Below, one piece after another: positions 9,178 to 18,016 of a stretch of 64,000 nt of DNA. Position numbers and translations under genes: made by a program. The notes below the pieces were generated by a model that searched no databases, had not been told where the DNA came from, and was given only the letters and a program-made list of their open reading frames with translations. The stretch is from Haliovirga abyssi. GTDB lineage: Bacteria; Fusobacteriota; Fusobacteriia; Fusobacteriales; Haliovirgaceae. The stretch is from positions 558,001 to 622,000 of the forward strand of contig NZ_AP027059.1 of NCBI RefSeq assembly GCF_030295325.1, written 5' to 3'. The first letter of the stretch is position 1. Each line of letters opens with the position of its first letter.

Positions 9178-9356
9178 TAGTGTAAAGTTTTTGTAGGAAA
9201 AATAATTTCAGCACAAAGAAAGAAGAACTCAAAGTTACACAAAGAAAAATTTTTTTAAAAACATGGGATAAACATAGATTAAAACTGATGAATAAAAATT
9301 GGTGGATAATTATCTTTGTTTATCTGAAGATGAAATCCTACAATTATTTTACACTA
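9178..9356. repeat. R3 repeat, full copy
   Basis: About 179 bp bounded by TAGTGTAAA and TTTTACACTA. Internal landmarks are CAGCACAAAGAAAG, ACTGATGAATAAAAATTG and TTTATCTG. The copy at 11877-12053 has the same order of landmarks. No frame codes for protein. It looks like a MITE. Confidence 0.8.
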
Positions 9357-9375
9357 TATAAAAATGGAGGAAATA

Positions 9376-10122
9376 TTGAAAGAAAATTATAATAGAGCAT
9401 TAAAATTTATTTTTAAAAGATTTTCAGTTTTAGGATTAGTATTAATAGTGAATATTATTAATTCACCATTAAAATCAAATCAGTTCACTTTTTTAGGGGC
9501 GAACTTTTTAACAATTTTTTTTATAGGAGGTTTTTTAGGCTTATATGATAAAAATAAAGAAGTAAATGTTAATATAAAAAATTATTTTATAGAAAGTGCA
9601 AAATATTTTTCGAGAATTGTATTAAATTTATTTGAACTTTCTATTATAGTTTTAATAGACTTCTTAATAGTATTGTTTTTTGGAAGTTTGCCGATAATAA
9701 TTACGCAGGTATATCCAAATCCTAGGATGTCAACAGTATTTTTAACAATTATGGTATTAATGGTAGGAATTTATAGATTACCTATATTTATATCATCTTT
9801 TTTCACACCTATTTTAGATATAAAAATATATGGTAAAATAGGGATAGTAAGTGCAAAAGAAACAATATATAAATATAAAGTAATATGGATAACAGCAATA
9901 TTACAGTTGTTAATTTATATGATAATATTTTATCTCAAAATGATTTTTATGAAATCATTATTAATGTATAGTATATTTGATATTTTAGGTGGGATTTTAT
10001 TTTTAATATTTATTATAGCTGATTTTGATAAATATAAAGAAATTAAAGACATGCAAGAAGAAATTGATTATAATAATTATACAGGAAGATATAGTAAATT
10101 AATCGGAAGATTTATAATGTAA
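9376..10122 (+). CDS. Membrane protein of unknown function
   Basis: 248-residue protein with about six hydrophobic segments (around FSVLGLVLIVNII, FLTIFFIGGFLGLY, FELSIIVLIDFLIVLFFG, VFLTIMVLMVGIY, WITAILQLLIYMIIF and GGILFLIFIIADF) and a charged cytoplasmic C-terminus. I do not recognise a family. I prefer TTG 9376, because GGAGG at 9366-9370 is well placed for it, over ATG 9364, which would lie on top of that site and against the R3 edge. It precedes fliS by 18 bases on the same strand, so it may be co-transcribed with the flagellar genes, but nothing in the protein itself says flagellum. Confidence 0.65.
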   Translation: MKENYNRALKFIFKRFSVLGLVLIVNIINSPLKSNQFTFLGANFLTIFFIGGFLGLYDKNKEVNVNIKNYFIESAKYFSRIVLNLFELSIIVLIDFLIVLFFGSLPIIITQVYPNPRMSTVFLTIMVLMVGIYRLPIFISSFFTPILDIKIYGKIGIVSAKETIYKYKVIWITAILQLLIYMIIFYLKMIFMKSLLMYSIFDILGGILFLIFIIADFDKYKEIKDMQEEIDYNNYTGRYSKLIGRFIM

Positions 10123-10140
10123 TAAATTAGGAGGAAAAAG

Positions 10141-10539
10141 ATGGCTTTTAATAATAATCCTTACGATAAGTATAAAAATACACAAATACAAACAGCAACG
10201 CCTGGACAGTTAATATTAATGTTATATGAGGGAGCTATTAAATTTTGTAAATTTTCTAAAAATGCAATATTAGAAAAGAATATATCAGATTCAAATAAAT
10301 ATTTGATAAAAACACAAGATATAGTAACAGAATTAATGATATCTTTAGATATGAAATCTGGTGGAGATATAGCTAAAAATTTATATAGTATTTACGATTA
10401 TATGCTTCGGACTTTGGTTACTGCAAATATGAAAAAAGATATAAGCAAAATCACAGAAGTACAGGAATTATTAGAGGATTTAAAATTAGCTTGGATGGAA
10501 GCAGTAAAAAAAACAGGCGGAGTTAAGCCAAGAAGATAA
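10141..10539 (+). CDS. fliS: Flagellar export chaperone FliS
   Basis: 132-residue all-helical chaperone that binds the C-terminus of flagellin and keeps it unpolymerised until export. It shows the FliS opening (NPYDKYKNTQIQTATPGQLI), the LMLYEGAIKFCK helix, and the conserved later segment ending AWMEAVKKTGG. Length is typical. The start is ATG 10141 after AGGAGG. The flagellin it should serve lies 570 bases downstream on the same strand. The rest of the flagellar machinery is not in this window. Confidence 0.92.
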   Translation: MAFNNNPYDKYKNTQIQTATPGQLILMLYEGAIKFCKFSKNAILEKNISDSNKYLIKTQDIVTELMISLDMKSGGDIAKNLYSIYDYMLRTLVTANMKKDISKITEVQELLEDLKLAWMEAVKKTGGVKPRR

Positions 10540-10558
10540 ACTATGGAGAAATAATTTT

Positions 10559-10658
10559 AGGTACAATAAAAAAATGAATTTGTCAAAATTGTTTGGGAAA
10601 ATTTGTAGATCTATTCATATTTTTCAAATAGATGACTTATTATTTTTTTTAGTTCCCT
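10559..10658 (+). repeat. R1 palindromic repeat, copy B, before the coiled-coil gene
   Basis: 100-bp copy from AGGTAC to TTCCCT, more diverged than copies A and C but with the same palindromic arms and the core TTGTCAAAATTGTTTG. It is in the same orientation as the following gene and ends 16 bases before its ATG. Confidence 0.8.
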
Positions 10659-10674
10659 GTTATGAGGTGTTTTA

Positions 10675-11034
10675 ATGAGAATTATAGAACTTTATTTAAA
10701 ATTGAAAGAAGCAACAAAAAAAGAACAAGAATATATTTCTGAAAATATTGAATATGATGATAAAATATTAGGAGATTTAGTTACTAATAAAAGAATTTTA
10801 AGAGATAAAATAGAAAAAGAGCAGAAACAGAATAAGATATTAGAATCTCAATTAGATGAAGTGAAATCATTAATAGAAGATATAATAGTAATAGAAGAAG
10901 AAAATAGGAAAATATATTTCGAAAAATTAAATAATACAAAAAATAATATTGAGAATACAGTAAAAGAGAAGCAGCTTAAAAATACTTATTTTAAAAAAGG
11001 AATTATATTTAATAAAATAGATAAAAAACAATAA
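10675..11034 (+). CDS. Coiled-coil protein, possible FlgN/FliT-like flagellar chaperone
   Basis: 119-residue, highly charged, almost entirely helical protein (heptad-like stretches from about residue 5 to 105), with no signal peptide or membrane segment. FlgN and FliT chaperones are short helical proteins of this size, and the gene lies between fliS and flagellin, so a chaperone for hook-associated proteins is a reasonable inference. I see no diagnostic motif, and a structural coiled coil of another kind would look the same. The start is ATG 10675 with GAGGTG upstream. The leader is repeat R1 copy B. Confidence 0.55.
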   Translation: MRIIELYLKLKEATKKEQEYISENIEYDDKILGDLVTNKRILRDKIEKEQKQNKILESQLDEVKSLIEDIIVIEEENRKIYFEKLNNTKNNIENTVKEKQLKNTYFKKGIIFNKIDKKQ

Positions 11035-11039
11035 AACTG

Positions 11040-11068
11040 TTGAAAAAACCTAAAAAAAATAGTATACT
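11040..11068 (+). promoter_or_regulatory. Sigma-70-type promoter for flagellin
   Basis: TTGAAA (11040-11045), 17-base spacer, TATACT (11063-11068). It lies 43 bases before the flagellin start. No sigma-28 element (TAAA...GCCGATAA) is visible. Confidence 0.7.
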
Positions 11069-11110
11069 ATTAATGAAGGAGTGTTTTTTCTTTACAAGGA
11101 GGTGAGAAAG

Positions 11111-11830
11111 GTGAAAATATCAGGTGCTTATGGAGGAGCATTATATAACATTTTAGCAGACAAAGACAAAAGTATGAAGGAACTATCAAGTGGTAAAAAA
11201 TTAAATAGTGCTTCAGATGATGCTGCAGGATTAGGGATTTCTAAAAAATTAGAAGCACAATCAAAGGAATTTGCAGCAAAAATTAAAAATTATCAAACGC
11301 AAATGTCATTTTATCAAGTTGGAGATTCTGCATTAGAGCAAACAACAGATAATTTGAATAAATTAAGAGAATTGGCAGTACAATATAATAACGATACATT
11401 AAGTGATAGCGATAAAAATATAATAAAAGAACAAGCAAAACAAATTTTAGAGGATATAGATACAACTGCAAATTCTACTGAATTTAATTCTAAAAAAGTT
11501 GTAGAAGATTTTTCAAGTAATAATCTTGGAATAGAAAAAAAATCACTTTTTTCAGAAGGATTTTTGAAAAAATTGGATGAGGCATTGCAAAAAGTTACAG
11601 ATAAAAGAAGTGAATTTGGAAGTGAAGTTAATAAGCTTCAAAGTGAAGTAGCAAGAACAAGAGTTGCTCATGAAAATAGTGTAGCTGCAAATTCTAGGAT
11701 TGAAGATACAGATATGTTGGCTTCTATGCTAAATAATACAAAATCTCAAATATTAGAACAATCAAACTTGGCGGTAACAGCTCAAGCAAATTTATCACAA
11801 CAAAGAATATTGGATATATTAAAAGATTAA
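11111..11830 (+). CDS. fliC: Flagellin, short form
   Basis: 239-residue flagellin, the filament subunit. The conserved N-terminal D0/D1 region has KDKSMKELSSGKKLNSASDD and AAGLGISKKLEAQ, then NLNKLRELAVQYNN. The C-terminal D0/D1 region has NSRIEDTDMLASMLNN and ends QANLSQQRILDILKD. The variable D2/D3 part is nearly absent, so the filament surface should be smooth; many flagellins are 270-500 residues. The start is GTG 11111, with AAGGAGGTG at 11096-11104; the upstream in-frame start at 11081 would add non-family residues. It has its own promoter and terminator. Confidence 0.93.
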   Translation: MKISGAYGGALYNILADKDKSMKELSSGKKLNSASDDAAGLGISKKLEAQSKEFAAKIKNYQTQMSFYQVGDSALEQTTDNLNKLRELAVQYNNDTLSDSDKNIIKEQAKQILEDIDTTANSTEFNSKKVVEDFSSNNLGIEKKSLFSEGFLKKLDEALQKVTDKRSEFGSEVNKLQSEVARTRVAHENSVAANSRIEDTDMLASMLNNTKSQILEQSNLAVTAQANLSQQRILDILKD

Positions 11831-11836
11831 GAAAAA

Positions 11837-11860
11837 GCAGATATTATATCTGCTTTTTTT
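11837..11860 (+). terminator. Terminator after flagellin
   Basis: Perfect stem GCAGATAT/ATATCTGC at 11837-11853 around one base, followed by seven Ts. Confidence 0.9.
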
Positions 11861-11876
11861 ATTTGTTAGAAAAGGA

Positions 11877-12053
11877 TAGTGTAAATTTTTTGTAATGGAA
11901 AGAATTTCAGCATAAAGACGCAAAGGACACAGAGGTTCACAAAGAAAAAAATTTGAAACCACAGGATAAACAAAGATTAACACTGATGAATAAAAATTGT
12001 TGGATGATTATATGCATTTATCTGTGGCTAAATCCTATAATTATTTCACACTA
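11877..12053. repeat. R3 repeat, full copy
   Basis: About 177 bp with TAGTGTAAA and TTTCACACTA ends. Same internal landmarks as 9178-9356, including ACTGATGAATAAAAATTG and TTTATCTG. Confidence 0.8.
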
Positions 12054-12080
12054 TTTTATGAAAGTATAAATTTATTCAGA

Positions 12081-12193
12081 AGATAAGCTACGCCATTTTT
12101 TTGAAATATGAGATTTTTCAAAGCTAAATTTTTCAGAAACCAAAAATTTAGAAAAATATTTATGCTCTACTAGATTAAAGCGTATCTTATTTT
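12081..12193. repeat. R4 palindromic repeat
   Basis: About 113 bp. Ends AGATAAGCTACGC and GCGTATCTTATTT pair imperfectly; internal TGAAATATGAGATTTTTCA and AAATTTAGAAAAATATTTA match other R4 copies. Confidence 0.75.
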
Positions 12194-12386
12194 TTTATTG
12201 TTATGGAATTCTATTACTATATAATTTTTTCTTTGTGATACTTTGAGCTCTCCTTTCTTTGTGCTGAATATTATAAGTAATTTTAGTTTATCCATCTATA
12301 ATATAAAAAGGAAATATGGATGTTTTGGAGTATAATATTAGTATGAAGGTTGTTATTTTGTATTAATTTAAATAGAGGTGATAAAT

Positions 12387-14231
12387 ATGTTGAAAAAAGA
12401 ATTAGGATTTTGGGGAATATATTCAATGGCACTAGGAGCTATGATTAGTTCTGGATTATTTGTATTACCTGGTATAGCATATAGAGAAGTTGGGCCTATG
12501 ATGATTTCATCATATATAGTAGCATCTATAATGATGATTCCAACTCTATTTAGTGAAGCAGAACTTTCTACAGCAATGCCAAAAGCTGGAGGAGATTATT
12601 TTTTTATAGATAGAAGTTTAGGAGTATTTGGAGGTACAATAGGTGGATTTGCAAATTGGTTTTTTATAAGTTTAAAAACTTCATTTGCATTTGTAGGGAT
12701 AGGAGCTTTTTATGAACTTATTAATCCAAATACAAATGAATTTCAAATGAGATTAATTGCTATTAGTTTTGCAGTAGTATTTGTAATTATAAATTTATTA
12801 AGTGTAAAATTTGTAGGGAAAATAGAAGTCTTTTTAGTGTTTTGGTTGATCTTAATTTTACTCATATTTATAGTAAAAGGAGTTAATATTGTTGAAATTA
12901 ATAATTTTAAAATTAATAGAGCAATAAATTTTTTTGATATAATATCTACAGCTGGGTTAGTATTTATATCATTTGGAGGAATTACTAAAATAACTAGTGT
13001 AGCAGAAGAAGTTAAAAATCCTACTAGAAATATTCCACTGGGAATGTTTTGGGCATTTATTTCAGCTACAATTTTATATATACTTAGTATTACTATAACT
13101 GTAGGAATAATGGATCCAGTAAAGTTAGCTAAGAGTTATGCTCCGTTGTCAGAAGCTTCTAAATATTTTATGGGAAATATTGGAGAAATTGTTTTATCAG
13201 TAGGAGCATTATTAGCATTTATAACAACTGGAAATGCAGGAATAATGGCAGCATCTAGATTTCCAATAGCAATGAGCAGAGATAGTATATTACCACCATA
13301 TTTTTCTAATATAAGTAAAAAATTTGGGACTCCATATATTGCTATAATATCTACAGGGTTATTTATTATATCAGTTGTTCTGTTTTTAGATATAAAATCA
13401 TTAGCAAAAGCAGCATCTACAATTATGTTATTATCATTTATATTTGTAAATATAGCTGTTATAATAATGAGAGAGAGTAATTTGACTAGTTATAGACCTA
13501 AATCAAAGACAAAATTATATCCATATTTACAAATAGTAGGGATTTTAGCATATATTTACGTTATTATGGAGATGGGACAAGAATCTATTGCTATATCTTT
13601 ATTAGTTTTGGGCGGAGCGGCTATTTGGTATTTTGTATATGTAAAAGATAGAGCAAAACGTGAATCTGCATTAATGTATATAGTAAAAAGAACAACTTCA
13701 AAAGAATTGATAACAAGTAGTTTAGATACAGAATTAAAAGATATATTATTTGAAAGAGATAATATTATAGAGGATAGATTTGATAAGTTAATAAAAAATA
13801 TGGATGTTTTAGATATTGAAGGGAAAATGGAAATGTTACCATTTTTTGAGATAGTTGCAAAAGATATGGCGGAAAAATGTAAAATTTCAGAAGAAAAAAT
13901 GGTGGATTTATTAATAAAAAGAGAGGAAGAATCCCCAACTGTCATAAAAGAAGGAATTGCAATACCGCATTTAATAATACCAGGAGAAAAAGATTTTAAT
14001 ATGTTAGTGGTAAGGTGTAAAGAGGGAATAAATTTTTCATTAGAGAAAAAAAAGGTAAATGTTGTATTCGTTTTAGCAGGAACAAAAGATGAAAGAAACT
14101 TCCATTTAAAAGTATTAATGAATATTGCACAAATTATATCAAATGATATTTTTTTAGAAAATTTTATAAAATCTAGAAGTAAAGAAGAATTAAGAAATAT
14201 ATTATTGCTTTCGGAGAGAAAGAGGGGATAA
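12387..14231 (+). CDS. APC-superfamily permease with C-terminal PTS EIIA-like domain
   Basis: 614-residue inner-membrane protein. Residues 1 to about 425 are an APC amino-acid/polyamine permease with about 12 membrane segments; the opening GMLISSG-like helix reads SMALGAMISSGLFVLPG. Residues about 470-614 form a PTS EIIA type-2 fold, with the phosphorylatable His in EGIAIPHLIIPG (about His528). Such permease-EIIA fusions are known and are thought to link uptake to phosphotransfer status; substrate unknown. The start is ATG 12387 after AGAGGTGAT (12374-12382), not the GTG at 12378. The stop is two bases before the next ATG, so it is coupled to a diguanylate cyclase. Confidence 0.85.
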   Translation: MLKKELGFWGIYSMALGAMISSGLFVLPGIAYREVGPMMISSYIVASIMMIPTLFSEAELSTAMPKAGGDYFFIDRSLGVFGGTIGGFANWFFISLKTSFAFVGIGAFYELINPNTNEFQMRLIAISFAVVFVIINLLSVKFVGKIEVFLVFWLILILLIFIVKGVNIVEINNFKINRAINFFDIISTAGLVFISFGGITKITSVAEEVKNPTRNIPLGMFWAFISATILYILSITITVGIMDPVKLAKSYAPLSEASKYFMGNIGEIVLSVGALLAFITTGNAGIMAASRFPIAMSRDSILPPYFSNISKKFGTPYIAIISTGLFIISVVLFLDIKSLAKAASTIMLLSFIFVNIAVIIMRESNLTSYRPKSKTKLYPYLQIVGILAYIYVIMEMGQESIAISLLVLGGAAIWYFVYVKDRAKRESALMYIVKRTTSKELITSSLDTELKDILFERDNIIEDRFDKLIKNMDVLDIEGKMEMLPFFEIVAKDMAEKCKISEEKMVDLLIKREEESPTVIKEGIAIPHLIIPGEKDFNMLVVRCKEGINFSLEKKKVNVVFVLAGTKDERNFHLKVLMNIAQIISNDIFLENFIKSRSKEELRNILLLSERKRG

Positions 14232-14233
14232 AA

Positions 14234-16255
14234 ATGAAATTTCATTTATATAAAAATGAATATAGAACTATATTAGTTATATCTATCATATCATTTATAG
14301 GAATGATGCTTATTTTAATGTTACATTTAAAATCAATGCAAGAAAGTATTAGTATAGAAGAATCACATTATTTTGAAAAAATATGGGATGATTATTTGAA
14401 AAGTGATAGTGAAAAAACTAAAAATATAAAAGATGATTTAAGGTTTTTTTATTTTATAAGAGATGGAATATATTTTAATGAAAAAAGTAAAATTTCAAAA
14501 GAAGCTGGAAAATACAAATGTTTTAAATTTAGAATTCAAAAAATAAACAGGTATAGATTAGAGTCATATTTAAAAAGTAAATATTATAAAGACGATATTT
14601 ATATATCTGTATATAATAAAAATTATAAAAATATTTTTACTAATTCTAAAATAAAATATTATGATAAGTTTTTAAAAAATTTGAAATTTAAGAATGACTT
14701 TGGAGTGGTTAAAAGTTTTTTTATATTTAATAATGAATTTTATGTTAGAAACTATATATTATCATTAGATAGAAATAATATAATTGTAGTTGACTATAAA
14801 GTATCAACTTCCATATTAGAAGAGTTTTCAAATAGATATAATGTAGGTTTATTAATAGAAGATATAAATAATAAAAAAATAGTTTCTTCTATATCTAAAA
14901 ATGTAAAATATAATAAAAAAAATTTAAAGGATAAATGGAATAAAGGAGAATTATTAAAGATTGAAGGAGAATGGTATTTTTTTAAAAAAGTTTCAATAAA
15001 AAATATATTAAAAAAAGAAATCGGATATTTTGTGATATTTGATTTGAAAAAAGATATAAAAAATATGAGATATGACTTAATTATGCGAACACTAATAATG
15101 CTGGCACTAATAATATTAGTAGTTATTATAATTAATAATGCTAATATTAAACTTATAAAAGATATAAAGGAAATTTTATTATATGAAGATATGAATCAAA
15201 ATTATTTAAAAACAGAAGGTGAAGGGTTATTATCTATTGTTAAAAACTATAAAAATATGAGAGATAATATTGAAAAAATAATAACAGAAGAGGTTAATAA
15301 AAAGACAAAAGAGATTTCTGAGGTAAACAAAGAACTTGATATTGAAAATAATTTTTTAATAAGTCTTATAAAGTTAAAAACAGTTGAAGAAATATTATAT
15401 AAATCTTATGAAATTTTGCATAATAATTGTAATATAAAAGAGATTAGATTTGTAAGTTTATTAAAAGGAAATGAACAAGCTGCAAGTTGTAAAATTGACC
15501 AAGAGGGAAAAATTATAAATGAAACTGTTTTTAATAGAGAAGAAGGGAAATTTTTAGAAGGTAATATATCTAATGGGTCAGTAATGTCTTTTAATTTAGA
15601 AAAAACGGGATTTGTATATAACTTTTTTTCTACAGAAAATATTTCTGGAGCAATGTTAAGTATTATATATAATTATGAAAATGAAGATAAAGAAAAAAGA
15701 ATAGAAGAATTTGCATCTATTATAGCATTAACATTAAAAAGTGCAAAATTATATGAAATATCAATTACAGATCCTCTTACAGGAGTTAATAATAGAAGTA
15801 CAATGAATTTTTATTTGAAAAAATTATTTAAAAAATCTAATAGATATAATAAAATATTTTCACTATTAATGATTGATATAGATCATTTTAAAAGAATAAA
15901 TGATTCATATGGACATTTAACAGGGGATTATGTTTTGAAAGCTATTACAAAAGAGATAGATAAAGTTATTAGAGATGTGGATTCTATATTTAGATATGGA
16001 GGAGAAGAATTTTTGGTGGCAATGCCTGAAACAGAAATAAAAGAAGCTGTAATTGTAGCAGATAGAATAAGAGAAAATATAGAGAAATCTAAAATAAAAT
16101 TAGAAAAATTCGTTCATGAAGATATAAGAATAACAGTAAGCATAGGTGCTGTAGAATATAATGATAAATTTAAAACGATAAAGGATGTAATAAGTGAATC
16201 AGATAAAAAGATGTATGAGGCGAAAAAAAGCGGAAGAAATAACGTTAAATATTAG
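14234..16255 (+). CDS. Membrane-bound diguanylate cyclase (GGDEF)
   Basis: 673-residue sensor enzyme that makes cyclic di-GMP. One membrane segment at about 12-33, a long extracytoplasmic sensor region, a second segment at about 285-305, a coiled linker, a GAF-like region (about 380-500) and a C-terminal GGDEF domain. The active-site motif is GGEEF (about 589-593), and an allosteric I-site RxxD (RDVD) lies five residues before it, so product inhibition is expected. No EAL or HD-GYP domain is attached. It begins two bases after the permease-EIIA gene, which suggests a functional link between uptake and c-di-GMP signalling. Confidence 0.9.
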   Translation: MKFHLYKNEYRTILVISIISFIGMMLILMLHLKSMQESISIEESHYFEKIWDDYLKSDSEKTKNIKDDLRFFYFIRDGIYFNEKSKISKEAGKYKCFKFRIQKINRYRLESYLKSKYYKDDIYISVYNKNYKNIFTNSKIKYYDKFLKNLKFKNDFGVVKSFFIFNNEFYVRNYILSLDRNNIIVVDYKVSTSILEEFSNRYNVGLLIEDINNKKIVSSISKNVKYNKKNLKDKWNKGELLKIEGEWYFFKKVSIKNILKKEIGYFVIFDLKKDIKNMRYDLIMRTLIMLALIILVVIIINNANIKLIKDIKEILLYEDMNQNYLKTEGEGLLSIVKNYKNMRDNIEKIITEEVNKKTKEISEVNKELDIENNFLISLIKLKTVEEILYKSYEILHNNCNIKEIRFVSLLKGNEQAASCKIDQEGKIINETVFNREEGKFLEGNISNGSVMSFNLEKTGFVYNFFSTENISGAMLSIIYNYENEDKEKRIEEFASIIALTLKSAKLYEISITDPLTGVNNRSTMNFYLKKLFKKSNRYNKIFSLLMIDIDHFKRINDSYGHLTGDYVLKAITKEIDKVIRDVDSIFRYGGEEFLVAMPETEIKEAVIVADRIRENIEKSKIKLEKFVHEDIRITVSIGAVEYNDKFKTIKDVISESDKKMYEAKKSGRNNVKY

Positions 16256-16284
16256 TTGAATTAATAAAAACAATGTGTTATAAT
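16256..16284 (+). promoter_or_regulatory. Promoter before the GH57 gene
   Basis: TTGAAT (16256-16261), 17-base spacer, TATAAT (16279-16284), 59 bases before the GH57 start codon. Confidence 0.65.
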
Positions 16285-16343
16285 TTGGCTGATAATAGTA
16301 GTATTAATTTTGAATATAATTAAAATAAATATAGGGGGTAATT

Positions 16344-17942
16344 ATGAATAAAGGATATTTGGCAATGGTATTACACGCACATCTTCCGTATGTAAGACAT
16401 CCAGAATACAATGATTTTTTGGAAGAAGATTGGCTTTATGAAGCTATAACAGAAACATATATACCACTTTTAGATATGTTTGAAAAATTAACAAATGATA
16501 ACATACCATGGAAAATAACTTTAACAATGTCTGGAACACTTCTAAATATGCTTGCTGATGAACTTTTACAAAATAGATATTTAAGACATTTAGATAAAAT
16601 AATAGAATTAACAGAAAAAGAGGTAACAAGAGTTCAATTTCAACCTGAATTTTTAAAAACAGCACTACACAATGAAGAATATTATAAAAAAGCAAGATAT
16701 TATTTTAAAGAGAAGTATAACAGAAATATAATACAAGGATTTAAGAAATTTCAAGATATAGGAAATTTAGAAATTATACCTGTAACAGCTACTCATGGAT
16801 TTTTGCCTTTAATGAAAGATTATCCAGAAGCAGTAAATGCACAAGTAGAAATGGCTAAAATTGATTATAAAAGATTTTTTGATAAAGATCCAAAAGGTAT
16901 GTGGCTAGCAGAGTGCGCATATTATCCTGGACAAGATAAATATTTGGAAAAACATGGGATAAGATACTTTTTTGTAGATTCTCATGGAATATTATTTGGA
17001 GATCCTAAACCTGCATATGGAGTATATTCTCCTGTGTATACTAAAAATGGAGTAGCAGCATTTGGTAGAGATATAGAATCATCAGAGCAAGTATGGAGTT
17101 CCGAAATTGGATATCCTGGCGATGGAAATTATAGAGAGTTTCATAAAGATGCTGGCTATGAATTAGAATATGAGTATATAAAGCCATATTTACATGAAGA
17201 TGGAGTAAGAAGAAATATTGGAATAAAATATTACGCAATTACAGACAAAACAGGAAAAGAGAAACAACCTTATGATCCTGAAAAAGCGGCTAATAGAGCA
17301 AAGGAACACGCATATAATTTCGTAGAAAATAGAGGAAAGCAGATAGAATATTTATCACAATTTATGGAAGATAGGAAACCTATAATTGTGTCGCCATATG
17401 ATGCAGAATTATACGGTCATTGGTGGTATGAAGGACCTATATTTTTAGAATGGATATTTAGAGCTATGGCAGAACAAAGTATAAGTGCTCCAATAACACC
17501 ATATGGATATTTAAAAGAATATCCAAAAAACCAAGTGGTAACACCAGCAGAATCAAGTTGGGGAGCTAATGGATATTATGATGTTTGGGTAGATGAAAGC
17601 AATCATCATATTTATAGACATATACATAAGGGAATAGAAAGAATGATAGAATTAGCAAACACATATGAAAATCCAGAAGGGATATTACTTAGAGCTCTAA
17701 ATCAAGCTGCAAGAGAATTAATGATGTCTCAAACATCTTGTTGGCCATTTATAATGTTTACTGGAACTATGGTAGGGTATGCAGAAAAGAAAATAAGAGA
17801 TCATATAAATAGATTATACAAAATATATTTTGATATTAGAAATGGTAAAGTTGATGAAAATTGGCTTGCAGAAATAGAATATAGAGATAATATTTTCCCT
17901 GAAATAGATTATAAAGTATATAGAACAGATAGATTAAATTAA
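16344..17942 (+). CDS. GH57 alpha-glucan enzyme, probably 1,4-alpha-glucan branching enzyme
   Basis: 532-residue cytoplasmic glycoside hydrolase family 57 protein. GH57 landmarks: VLHAHLPYVRHPEY at the N-terminus, the nucleophile motif GMWLAECAYYPG (about Glu190) and the acid/base motif SPYDAELYGHWWYEGP (about Asp353), followed by the helical C-terminal domain typical of the branching-enzyme subgroup. Branching enzymes create alpha-1,6 links in glycogen. A GH13 amylase-like gene lies at 47.0 kb, so alpha-glucan storage or use is likely, though no glycogen synthase is present here. It has its own promoter and terminator, so it is probably monocistronic. Confidence 0.87.
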   Translation: MNKGYLAMVLHAHLPYVRHPEYNDFLEEDWLYEAITETYIPLLDMFEKLTNDNIPWKITLTMSGTLLNMLADELLQNRYLRHLDKIIELTEKEVTRVQFQPEFLKTALHNEEYYKKARYYFKEKYNRNIIQGFKKFQDIGNLEIIPVTATHGFLPLMKDYPEAVNAQVEMAKIDYKRFFDKDPKGMWLAECAYYPGQDKYLEKHGIRYFFVDSHGILFGDPKPAYGVYSPVYTKNGVAAFGRDIESSEQVWSSEIGYPGDGNYREFHKDAGYELEYEYIKPYLHEDGVRRNIGIKYYAITDKTGKEKQPYDPEKAANRAKEHAYNFVENRGKQIEYLSQFMEDRKPIIVSPYDAELYGHWWYEGPIFLEWIFRAMAEQSISAPITPYGYLKEYPKNQVVTPAESSWGANGYYDVWVDESNHHIYRHIHKGIERMIELANTYENPEGILLRALNQAARELMMSQTSCWPFIMFTGTMVGYAEKKIRDHINRLYKIYFDIRNGKVDENWLAEIEYRDNIFPEIDYKVYRTDRLN

Positions 17943-17970
17943 AAAAAGTAAGGGTGTTCCCTTACTTTTT
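17943..17970 (+). terminator. Terminator after the GH57 gene
   Basis: Stem GTAAGGG (17948-17954) with CCCTTAC (17959-17965), loop TGTT, flanked by A and T runs. Confidence 0.9.
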
Positions 17971-18016
17971 GTGCTGTAAAAAATAAAGTTAAATTTTTAA
18001 AAATGGGGGCTAAATC

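Larger units (their letters stand above)
11831..12386. other. Gene-free repeat region between flagellin and APC permease
   Basis: 556 bases with no plausible gene. In order it holds the flagellin terminator, a full R3 element (11877-12053), an R4 element (12081-12193), and an inverted R3-like end (12222-12275, whose reverse complement reads CAGCACAAAGAAAGGAGAG). The last 110 bases are the leader of the permease gene, with a TATAAT at 12331 but no convincing -35. Confidence 0.7.

Noticed and set aside
13556-14245. 229-codon open frame on the - strand
   Set aside because: It is antisense to the EIIA domain, which has clear family motifs on +.
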